The position numbers and the translations under genes were made by a program. From Micromonospora chersina (GTDB lineage Bacteria; Actinomycetota; Actinomycetes; Mycobacteriales; Micromonosporaceae): a DNA stretch of 64,000 nt. Below are positions 36,301-48,300 of this stretch, in pieces (positions within the stretch are counted from its first letter, which is position 1; each line of letters opens with the position of its first letter). The notes below the pieces were generated by a model. That model ran no database searches. It was not told the DNA's origin and saw only the letters and a program-made list of their open reading frames with translations. Location: the NCBI RefSeq assembly GCF_900091475.1, contig NZ_FMIB01000002.1, positions 62,001 to 126,000 on the forward strand. Reading direction: 5' to 3'.

Positions 36301-39300
36301 TCGAGGAGCGGCTGCCCGGATACCTGGTGCCCGCCGCGTTCGTGGAGCTGGACACCCTGCCGCTGACCGGCAACGGCAAGCTCGACCGGGCCGCCCTGCC
36401 CGCCCCCGACTGGACCGCCGGCGGCACCGGCCGCGCACCGGCCACCGCCCAGCAGGAACTGCTCTGCCAGGTCTTCGCCGACGTGCTCGACCTGCCCGCC
36501 GTCGGGATGGACGACGATTTCTTCGCCATCGGCGGGCACTCCCTGTTCGCCACCCGCCTCGTCGGCCGGATCCGCGCGGTCTTCGGCGTGGAACTGCCCA
36601 TCCGCGCCCTGTTCGAGGCCCGCACCCCGGCCGCGCTGGCCGACCGGCTGGACCGCGCCGGCGCGGGCCGTGTCGCGCTGACCGCCCGGCCGCGCCCCGA
36701 GCGCGTCCCGCTCTCGTTCGCGCAACGCCGGCTCTGGTTCCTCGGCCAGTTGGAGGGGCCGAGCGCCACCTACAACATCCCCGTCGCGCTGCGGCTCACC
36801 GGCCACCTCGACCGGGCCGCCCTCGACGCTGCGCTCCGCGACGTCCTGGCCCGGCACGAGGTGCTGCGCACCGGGTACGCCGTCGCCGGCGGCGAGCCGT
36901 ACCAGCGGGTGCTGCCCGTCGAGGAGACCGGCTTCCGCGTCGAGGTCGTCGAGGTGACCGCCGACGAGGTGGCCGACCGGGTCGCGGAGGCCGCCGCGTA
37001 CCCCTTCGACCTGGCCGCTGACCTGCCGTTGCGCGCCACCCTCCTCGCCGTCGCCCCCGACGAGCACGTGCTGGTCCTCGTCGTGCACCACATCGCCGGC
37101 GACGGCGCCTCCATGGCCCCGCTCGCCGCCGACGTCTCCGCCGCGTACACCGCCCGGCTCCGCGGCGAGGCCCCCGACTGGGCGCCGCTGCCGGTGCAGT
37201 ACGCCGACTACGCCCTCTGGCAGCGCGACCTGCTCGGTGCCGAGGACGACCCGGACAGCCTGGCCGCCGCCCAACTCGACCACTGGCGGCGGGCCCTGGC
37301 CGACGTACCCGAGGAACTGGACCTGCCCGCGGACCGGCCCCGCCCCACCGAGGCCAGCCACCGCGGGCACCTCGTCGACCTGGACGTCCCCGCGGAGCTG
37401 CACGACAGGTTGCACCGGCTGGCCCGCCGGCACGGCGTCACCCTGTACATGACCCTTCAGGCCGGGCTGGCCGTGCTGCTGTCCCGGCTCGGCGCCGGCA
37501 CCGACGTGCCGGTCGGCGCGGCGGTGGCCGGGCGCACCGACCCGGCGCTCGACGACCTCGTCGGGTTCTTCGTCAACACCCTGGTCATGCGCACCGACCT
37601 GACCGGCGACCCGACGGTCGCCGAGGTGCTCACCCGGGTGCGGGAGAACTCGTTGCAGGCCCTCGCCCACCAGGACGTGCCCTTCGAGCGGCTGGTCGAG
37701 GAGCTGGCGCCGGTCCGCTCGCTGGCCCGGCACCCGCTGTTCCAGGTGATGCTCACCCTCCAGAACGCCGACCGGTCCGGCGGCCCCCGCGCCGACCTGC
37801 CCGGCCTGACCGCGACCGTGGTGCCGACCGGCGCGGTGCCCGCCAAGTTCGATCTGGACGTCAGCTTCGACGAGACGTACGACGCCGACGGCGCTCCCGC
37901 CGGGCTGCGCGGCGCGCTGATCGCCGCGGCCGACCTGTTCGAGCCGGACACCGCCGCGCGCCTCGCCGACCGCCTCGTTCGGATCCTTGACGCGCTCACC
38001 CGAGACCCCGGACGGCGGATCGGCGCGCTGCCCCTGCTCGACGCCGACGAGCGCCGCCGGATCCTCACCGACTGGAACGCCGCCCCGGTGCGGGTCCCGG
38101 AGGTCACCCTGCCCGACCTGTTCGAGGCGCAGGCCGCCCGCACCCCCGACGCCGTCGCGCTCACCGACGGCGACATCCGGCTCACGTACGTCGAACTCGA
38201 CGCCCGCGCCGACGCGGTGGCCCGCCGGCTCGTCGCGCACGGCGTGGGGCCGGAGTCCCTGGTCGGTGTGGTCATGGCCCGCACCGCCGACCTCGTGGTG
38301 GCGCTGCTCGGCGTTCTCAAGGCCGGTGCCGCGTACCTGCCTGTCGACCCGGCGTACCCGGCCGAGCGGATCGCCTTCGTGCTCGCCGACGCGGCCGCGG
38401 CCTGCGTGCTCACCAGCACCGCACACGTGGCGGTGGTGCCGCCCGGCGCGCCCGTGCTGGTGCTGGACGAGCCCGACCCGGCCGCCGGCACGGGCCGCGC
38501 GGTCCGCACCCGCCCGCTGCGCCCCGAGCACCCGGCGTACGTGATCTACACGTCCGGGTCGACCGGCACCCCGAAGGGCGTGCTGGTGCCGCACCGCGAC
38601 GTGGTGGCCCTCTTCGCCGCCACCGGTGACCTGTTCGACTTCCGCGCCGACGACGTGTGGACCTGGTTCCACTCGTTCGCGTTCGACTTCTCCGTCTGGG
38701 AGATCTGGGGCGGCCTGCTGCACGGCGGCCGCGTCGTCGTGGTGCCGTACGCCGTCTCCCGCTCCCCGGAGGAGTTCGCCGACCTCGTCGCCCGCGAGGG
38801 CGTGACGATGCTGTCGCAGACCCCGTCGGCCTTCTACCAGCTTCTCGCCGCCGGCCTGCGGCCCGGCGCGCTGCGCGCCGTCGTCTTCGGCGGCGAGGCC
38901 CTCAACCCGGCCCGGCTGGCCGGCTGGTGGGCCCGGCACGGCGAGACCGGGCCGCGGCTGGTCAACATGTACGGCATCACCGAGACCACCGTGCACGTCA
39001 CCTACCAGGCCCTCGAACCGGCCGACGCGGACGCCGGCAGCGTGATCGGCCGCGGCCTGCCCGGCCTGTCGGTGTACCTGCTCGACGAGTGGCTCAACCC
39101 GGTGCCGCCGGGCGTCGTCGGTGAGCTGTACGTGGCCGGCGCCCAACTCGCCCGCGGCTACGTGGGCCGGGCCGGCCTGACCGGGGAGCGCTTCGTGGCC
39201 TGCCCGTTCGAGCCGGGGGAGCGGATGTACCGCACCGGCGACCGGGCGAGGTGGACGGCGGACGGCCGGTTGGTCTTCGCCGGGCGCGCCGACGACCAGG

Positions 39301-42300
39301 TGAAGATCCGCGGCTTCCGTATCGAGCCCGGCGAGGTGGCGGCCGTGCTCGCCGACCACCCCGCCGTCGGGCAGGCCGCCGTGGTGGCCCGGCGGGACAC
39401 CGGCGACACCCGCCTCGTCGGCTACCTGGTGCCCGCCGAGGGCGCCGAACAGGCCGACCTGGCCGGGGCCGTCCGCGACTTCGCCGCCGCGCGGCTGCCC
39501 GGCTACCTCGTGCCGTCGACCCTCGTGGTGCTGGCCGCGTTGCCGCTGACCGTCAACGGCAAGCTGGACCGCAAGGCCCTGCCCGCCCCCGACTACGCGG
39601 GCACGGCCGGCGCCGGCCGTGCGCCGGCCACCGCCCGGGAGGAGCGGATCTGCCAGGCGTTCGCCGAGGTCCTCGGCATCGACCGGGTCGGCGTGGACGA
39701 CGACTTCTTCGCCCTCGGCGGGCACTCCCTGCTCGCGGTCTCCCTCGTCGAACGGCTCCGCGAGCGTGGCGTCAGCCTGTCCGTGCGGGCCCTGTTCACC
39801 ACGCCCACCCCGGCCGGGCTGGCCGCCGTGGCCGGCGGCGGCGCGGTGGCCGTCCCGCCGAACCTCATCCCCGACGGCGCCGACGAGATCACCCCGGCCA
39901 TGCTGCCGCTTGTCGACCTCACCGACGCCGAGGTCGCCACAGTGGTGGCCGCCGTCCCCGGCGGCGCGGCGAACGTGGCCGACGTCTACCCCCTGGCCCC
40001 GCTCCAGGAGGGCATCTTCTTCCACCACCTGCTCGACGACGGCGCCGACGTCTACGTCACCCCGACAGTGGTTCGCTTCGACTCCCGGGACCGGCTCGAC
40101 GCGTTCCTGACCGCCCTCCAGCGGGTGGTCGACCGCAACGACGTCTACCGCACCGCGATCGTCCACGAGGGGCTGCGCGAACCCGTGCAGGTGGTGCTGC
40201 GGCACGCCCCGCTGCCCGTACGCGAGGTCGCGCTCGACCCGGCCGGCGCCGAACCGGTCGACCAGCTGCTGGCCGCCGCCGGCGACCGGATGGACCTCGG
40301 CACGGCGCCGCTGCTGCACGTGCACGTGGCCGGGGAGGCCGGCGGCGCCTGGCTCGCCCTGCTCCGCGTCCACCACCTCGTGCAGGACCACACCGCCCTG
40401 GACGTGGTGCTCGACCAGCTCCAGGCGTTCCTCGACGGGCGCGGCGACGAGCTGCCGCCGCCCGTGCCGTTCCGCGAGTTCGTCGCCCAGGCCCGGCTCG
40501 GGCTCTCCCGGGAGGAACACCAGCGGCACTTCGCCCGCCTCCTCGGCGACGTCACCGAGCCGACCGCCCCGTACGGGCTCACCGACGTGCACGGCGACGG
40601 CGCCGCGGCGGTGCACGCCCACGTCCGGGTCGACGACGCGCTCGCCGAGCGGATCCGGGCGGTGGCCCGTACCCACGGGGTCAGCCCCGCCACCGTGTTC
40701 CACCTGGCCTGGGCCCGGGTGCTCGGCACCGTGTCCGGCCGGGACGACGTGGTCTTCGGCAGCGTCCTGTTCGGCCGGATGAACGCCGGCGCCGGCGCCG
40801 ACCGGGTGCCCGGCCTCTTCATCAACACCCTGCCCGTCCGGGTCCGGCTCGCCGGGCACGGCGTCGCCGAGGCGCTCGACGGCCTGCGCGCGCAGCTCGC
40901 CGACCTGCTCGTGCACGAGCACGCCCCGCTCGCCCTCGCCCAGGCCGCCAGCGGCCTGCCCGGCGGCAGCCCCGTCTTCACGTCGATCTTCAACTACCGG
41001 CACAACCAGGCTCCGGCCGGCGCGGGCGACGGCATGCGCGGCATGCACACCGTCTTCGCCCGCGAGCAGACCAACTACCCCCTCGACGTCGCCGTCGACG
41101 TGGACGGGCCGCACTTCGGGCTCACCGCCACCGCCGTGTCGCCGGTCGACCCGGCGCAGGTCTGCGCCCTGCTCACCACGGCCCTGGCCAACCTGGTCAC
41201 GGCCCTCGACGAGGCGCCCGGCACGCCGCTGGCCGCCGTCGGGGTGCTCGACGCCGACGAGCGGCGCCGGGTGCTCCCCGCGCCGCCGGCCGGGATCCGG
41301 CCCACGGCGACAGTGCCGGACCTGATCGCCGCGCGGACCGCCGCCGACCCCGGCGCGCTCGCCGTCGTGGGCGACGGCGTCACCCTGACCTACGCCGAGC
41401 TGGACGAGCGCTCCGCCCGGCTGGCCCGGGCGCTGCTGGCCCGCGGTCTCGGCGCCGAGTCGGTGGTCGGGCTCTGCCTGCCGCGCGGACCCGAGATGGT
41501 GGTGGCCGTCGTCGCCGCCTGGCGGGCCGGCGTCGGGTACGTGCCGCTGGACCCGGAGTACCCCCTCGACCGGCTGGAGTTCATGCTGGCCGACAGCGGC
41601 GCCGCCCTCGTGGCCGGCCCCGGCGAGCTGGTCGACCGGCTGCCCGGCCGGCCGGCGCTGCGCCTCGACGACCTCGGCGCGGACGACGCCGACCGGACGC
41701 TGCCCCGGGTCACGCCCGAGCAGCTCGCCTACGTCATCTACACCTCCGGGTCGACCGGCCGGCCCAAGGGCGTCGCCGTCGCGCACGCCGCCCTGACCAG
41801 CATGGCGGTGCACTACGGCCCGGTGCTCGGCGCCGCCCCCGGCGTCCGGGTGCTCCAGTTCGCCTCGTTCAGCTTCGACGCCTCCGTGCTCGACGTGGCG
41901 GTCACCCTGGTGGCCGGCGGCACCCTGGTGGTCGCCGCGCCCGCCGAGCGCGCCGACACCGCGCGCCTCACCGCCCTGGTCCGCGACCAGCGGATCACCG
42001 CCACCAGCGTGGTCCCGTCCCTGCTGGCCACCCTCGACCCCGCCGAACTGCCCGACGTGCGGACCATCCTGGTCGGCGCCGAGCCCATCAGCACCGCCCA
42101 GGCCCGCGCCTGGTCCGCCGGCCGGAACCTGGTCAACACGTACGGGCCGACCGAGGCGACGGTCATGGTCACCGCCGGCGCCGTCGACGTCGGCCCCGAC
42201 GGGCGGGTCCCCATGGGCGGCCCGGTCGCCGGCAACCGCCTCGTCGTGCTCGACGACCGGCTCCAGCCGGTGCCCGTCGGCGTCACCGGCGAGCTGTACG

Positions 42301-45300
42301 TGGCCGGCCGGCAGCTCGCCCGCGGCTACGTCGGGCGGCCCGGCCTCACCGCCGAACGCTTCGTGGCCTGCCCGTACGCGCCGGGGGAGCGGATGTACCG
42401 CACCGGCGACCGGGCCTTGTGGACCGCCGACGGGCAGCTCGTCTTCGCCGGCCGGGCCGACGACCAGGTGAAGATCCGCGGCTTCCGGATCGAGCCGGGT
42501 GAGGTGCGCGCCGTGCTGGCCGACCACCCGGCCGTCGCGCAGGCCGCCGTGGTGGTCCGCGAGGACATCCCCGGCGACCCGCGGCTCGTCGCGTACCTGG
42601 TGCCCGCCGAGGCCGGCGCGCCCATCGCCGACGCCGTGCGGGAGCACGCCGCCGAACGGCTGCCCGCGCATCTCGTGCCGGCCGCGTTCGTGACCCTCGA
42701 CGCGCTGCCGCTGACCGTCAACGGCAAGCTCGACCGCGCCGCCCTGCCCGCCCCCGACCACGGCGGCACGGCCGGCCGGGCCCCGGTCGACGCCCGCGAG
42801 GAGCTGCTCTGCGCCGCCTTCGCCGACGTGCTCGGCCTCGACCGGGTCGGCGTGGACGACGACTTCTTCACCCTCGGCGGGCACTCGCTGCTCGCCACCC
42901 GCCTGGTCAGCCGGGTCCGGGCGCTGCTCGGGCTGGAGGTGCCCATCCGGGCGCTGTTCGAGGCGCGTACCCCGGCGGCGCTCGCCGCCCGGCTGCGCGA
43001 CGCGCGAGCCGGCCGGGTCGCGCTGACCGCCCGGCCCCGCCCCGACCGGGTGCCGCTCTCCTTCGCGCAGCGCCGGCTGTGGTTCCTCGGCCAGCTCGAA
43101 GGACCCAGCGCCACCTACGACATCCCGGTGGCGCTGCGCCTCACCGGCGACCTGGACCGGGCCGCGCTGGACGCGGCGGTGCGGGACGTGCTCGACCGGC
43201 ACGAGGTGCTGCGCACCGTCTACGAGGTCGCCGACGGCGAGCCGCACCAGCGGGTGCTGCCGGTCGCGGAGACCGGCGTCCGGGTCGACGTGGTCGAGGT
43301 GCGCCGGGCCGAGCTGGCCGCCCGCGTGGCCGAGGCCGCCGCGTACCCGTTCGACCTGGCCGTGGAGGTGCCGCTGCGCGTCACCCTCTTCGCCGCCGCA
43401 CCGGACGAGCACGTGCTCGTGCTGGTGGTGCACCACATCGCCGCGGACGGCTGGTCGATGGGCCCGCTGTCCCGCGACGTCGCCACCGCGTACGCGGCCC
43501 GCCGCGCCGGCCGGGCCCCCGAGTGGACCCCGCTGCCGGTGCAGTACGCCGACTACGCCCTCTGGCAGCGGGAGCTGCTCGGCGCCGAGGACGACCCGGA
43601 CAGCACCGTGGCCCGGCAGGTCGCCCACTGGCGGGCGGTGCTGGCCGGCGCGCCCGAGGAGCTGGAGCTGCCCACCGACCGGCCCCGCCCGGCGCAGCCC
43701 TCGTACCGGGGGCACCTGGTCGAGGTCGACGTGCCCGCCGACCTGCACCGCGACGTCGTCGGGCTGGCCCGCGCGACCGGGGTGACCGTGTTCATGGCCG
43801 TGCAGGCCGCCCTCGCGGTGGTGCTGTCCCGGCTCGGTGCGGGCACCGACGTGCCGATCGGCGCGGCCGTGGCCGGGCGCACCGATCAGGGCCTCGACGA
43901 CCTTGTCGGGTTCTTCGTCAACACCCTCGTGATGCGCACCGACCTGTCCGGTGACCCGACCGTGGCGGAGCTGCTGGCCCGGGTGCGGGAGACCGCCCTG
44001 GACGCGTACGCCCACCAGGACGTGCCGTTCGAACGGCTCGTCGAGGAGCTGGCCCCGGCCCGCTCGCTGGCCCGGCACCCGCTGTTCCAGGTGCTGCTCA
44101 CCCTCCAGAACCTGGCCACCGGCGCCGGTTCCGCACCCCGGCTGCCCGAGCTGTCCACCGAGTCGTTCCCGACCGACGACGTGCCGGCCAAGTTCGACCT
44201 GGACGTCAGCCTCACCGAGGCGTACGACCCGGACGGCGCGCCGGCCGGGATGAGCGGCACCCTGATCGCCGCCGCCGACCTGTTCGACAGGCACACCGTC
44301 GAGCGCGTCGCCGGCTACCTGGTCCGCGTCCTGGGCGGGCTCGCCGCCGACCCCGGCGCCCGGCTGAGCACCGTCGACGTGCTCGACCCGGCCGAGCACC
44401 GGCGGGTGGTCGAGGAGTGGAACGCCACCGACGCCGAGGTGCCCGCCCGGCCCGTCGCCGACCTCATCCGCGACCGGGCCGCCGCCACCCCGGGTGCTCT
44501 CGCCCTGCTCGCCGGGGAGACCCGGCTCGACCACGCTGAACTGGCCGCCCGGGTGGACCGGCTCGCCGCGTACCTCGCCGTCCGCGGCGCGCGCCCCGGC
44601 GTGCTGGTCGCAATCTGCCTGGACCGGACCGCCGACCTGGTCGTCGCCCTGCTCGCGGTGCTGCGCACCGGCGCCGCCTACCTGCCGATCGATCCCGGGT
44701 ACCCGGCCGAGCGGGTCGGCTGGATGCTCACCGACGCCCGGCCCGCGCTGCTGCTCACCACCACGCGGGCCCGCGCCGGCAACGCCGCCCTCGCCGGTGC
44801 CGCCGGCGCGCTGCTGCTCGACGACCCGGCCACCGTGTCCGGGCTGGCCGAGGCCGCCCCCGCGCCGGCGGCCACGCCGCGCCCCGAGCACCCGGCGTAC
44901 GTCATCTACACCTCCGGATCCACCGGCCGGCCCAAGGGGGTCGTGGTCCCGCACGGCGCGCTGGCCAACTTCCTCGCCGCCATGGCCGCCACCACCCCGC
45001 TCACCCCGGACGACCGGCTGCTCGCCGTCACCACTGTGGCCTTCGACATCCACGTGCTGGAGCTGTACCTGCCGCTGCTCGCCGGCGCCGCCGTGGTCCT
45101 CGCCGACGAGGCAGTGGTCCGCGACCCGGCGGCCGCCGCCGCGCTGATCCGCCGGGCCGGGGTGACCGTCGCCCAGGCCACCCCCGCCTGGTGGCACGCC
45201 CTCGCGGCCGGGCACGCCGACGCGCTGGCCGGGCTGCGGGTGCTGGTCGGCGGTGAGGCGCTGCCGCCCGCCCAGGCCGCCGCGCTGACCGCCCGGGCCC

Positions 45301-48300
45301 GCTCGGTGACCAACCTGTACGGCCCGACCGAGGTCACCGTCTGGGCGACCACCGCCGAGCTGGGCGGCGAGCCGGCCGGCCAGGTGCCGATCGGCCGTCC
45401 CCTGTGGAACACCCGGGCGTACGTGCTGGACGCCGCGCTGCGGCCCGTCCCGGTCGGCTGCCCCGGCGAGCTGTACCTGGCCGGCGCCCAGGTGGCCCAG
45501 GGCTACCAGAACCGCCCCGACCTCACCGCCGAGCGCTTCGTGGCCTGCCCGTACGGGACCGCCGGGGAGCGGATGTACCGCACCGGCGACGTGGTCCGCT
45601 GGCGGGCCGACGGGAGCCTCGCGTTCGTCGGCCGCGCCGACGACCAGGTGAAGATCCGCGGCTTCCGGATCGAGCTGGGCGAGGTGGAGGCCGCGCTGGC
45701 CGGGCACCCCGCCGTCGCCCGCGCCACCGCCACCGTCCGCGAGGACAGCCCCGGGGACCGGCGGCTCGTCGGCTACGTGGTGCCGGCCGGCCCCGCCGGG
45801 GTGGACGTCGCCGCGCTGCGCGGGCACCTCGCCGGGCTGCTGCCGGCGTACCTGGTGCCGTCGACGGTCGTGGTGCTCGACGCGCTGCCGCTGACCGCCA
45901 ACGGCAAGGTGGACCGCCGGGCGCTGCCCGCCCCGGACCACGCCGCCGGGGCCGGCCGGGCCCCCGCCGACGCCCGCGAGGAGCTGTTCTGCGCCGCGTT
46001 CGCCGCCGTGCTCGGCCTGCCGGCCGTCGGGGTGGACGACGACTTCTTCGCCCTCGGCGGGCACTCGCTGCTCGCCGTCGCCCTGGTGGAGCACCTGCGC
46101 GGGCTCGGCGTGACAGTGCCGGTGCGGGCGCTGTTCACCACGCCCACCCCGGCTGGCCTGGCCGCCGCCACGGGCGTCGCGTCGGTGCCCGTGCCGCCCA
46201 ACCGGATCCCCGACGGCGCCCGGGAGATCGGCCCGGAGATGCTCCCGCTGGTCGACCTCACCCCGGAGGAGCTGGCCACCGTGGTCGCGGCGGTCCCCGG
46301 CGGGGCGGCCAACGTCGCCGACATCTACCCGCTCGCCCCGCTCCAGGAGGGCATCCTCTTCCACCACCTGATGGCCGACCGGGACGGCGACGACGTCTAC
46401 GTGCTGCCCACCGTGCTCCGGTTCGCCACCCGCGACCGGCTCGACGACTTCCTCGCCGCCCTGTCGGCGGTGGTGCGCCGGCACGACATCTACCGCACCG
46501 CCGTGGTCTGGGCCGGGCTGCGCGAGCCCGTGCAGGTCGTGGCCCGGCACGTCGAGCTGCCGGTGGAGGAGGTGAGCCTCGCCGGCGCCGCCGACCCGGT
46601 CGCCGCGCTGCTCGCCGACGGCGGCGCCTGGCTGGCGCTGGACCGCCCGCCGCTGCTGCGGGTGCGGGTGGCCGCCGAGCCGGGCACCGGCCGCTGGCTG
46701 GGCCTGCTGCGCATCCACCACCTCGTGCAGGACCACACCGCCCTGGAGACGCTGCTCGCCGAGGTGCTGGCGTTCCTGACCGGGCGCGGCAACGAGCTGC
46801 CCGACCCGCTGCCGTTCCGCGAGTTCGTGGCCCGGGCGCGGCTCGGCGCCTCCCGCGACGCCCAGGAGGCGCACTTCCGGGCCCTGCTCGGCGACGTCAC
46901 CGAGACCACCGCCCCGTACGGCCTCACCGACGCGCACGGCGACGCCGCCGACCTGCGCGGCGCGCAACGCTTCGTCGCCGACGACCTGGCCGACCGGGTA
47001 CGCCGGCTCGGCCGCTCCCACGGCGTCAGCCCGGCCACCCTGTTCCACCTGGCCTGGGCGCGGGTCCTCGGCGCCCTCGCCGGCCGGGACGACGTGGTCT
47101 TCGGCACCGTCCTCTCCGGCCGGCTGGGCGCCGGCGGCGGCGACGCCCGGGTCCTCGGCCCGTTCATCAACACCCTGCCCGTGCGGGTACGCCTCGACGG
47201 CGGCGCCGGCGACGCGCTGGCCGCCCTGCGCCTCCAGCTCGCCGAGCTGCTGGCGCACGAGCACGCCCCGCTCACCGTCGCCCAGACCGCCAGCGGGGTG
47301 CCGAACGGGCAGCCGCTGTTCACGGCCCTGTTCAACTTCCGGCACAGCGCGCCCCCGGCCGGCGGGCCCGCCGACGACGGGGTGGACGGCATCGAGCAGG
47401 TGGCCTCCCGGGAGCGGAGCAACTACCCGGTCACCGTCTCCGTCGACGACCTGGGGGAGCGGTTCCTGCTCAGCGTCGACGCGGTGGCCCCGGCCGATCC
47501 GGACGACGTGTGCGCGCTGCTGCACACCTGCCTGGCGCACCTGGTCGACACGCTCACCGACGCGCCGGACACCCCGCTGGCCGCCGTGCCGGTGCTGGAC
47601 GGCGACGGCCACCGGCGGCTGGTCGAGGAGCCGAACCGCACCGGCCGGGGCGTGCCGGCGCTGACCGTCCCCGGCGCGTTCGCCGCGCAGGTGGCGCGTA
47701 CCCCGGACGGGGTGGCCCTTGTCGACGCGGCCGGCGCCTGGACGTACGCCGAACTGGACGCCCGCGCCGGCCGGCTGGCGCGGCTGCTGCGCGACCGCGG
47801 GGTCGGGCCGGAGACCGTGGTCGGCGTGCTGGTGGACCGCTCCGCCGACCTCGTCGTGGCGCTGCTGGCGATCCTCCGGGCCGGCGGCGCCTACCTGCCC
47901 GTCGACCCCGGCTACCCGGCCGGCCGGATCGCCGACATGGTCGCCGACGCCGCGCCGCGGCTGCTGCTCACCACGAGCGCGGTGACCACCGCGCTGCCGG
48001 TGGCGGTCGACCGGCTGGTCCTCGACGACCCGGCCACCCGGGCCGCGCTCGACGCCGCCGACCCGGCCGGGCCCGCCGCACTCCGCCCCGACCACCCGGC
48101 GTACGTCATGTTCACCTCCGGCTCCACCGGCCGACCCAAGGGCGTCGTGGTGCCGCACGCGGCGATCGACCGGCTGGTCCGCGCCCCCGGGGTGGCCCCG
48201 CTCGGCCCCGGCGACGTGGTGGCGCAGCTCGCCTCCGTCTCCTTCGACGCGGCCACCTTCGAGATCTGGGGCGCCCTGCTCACCGGCGCCACCCTGGCCG

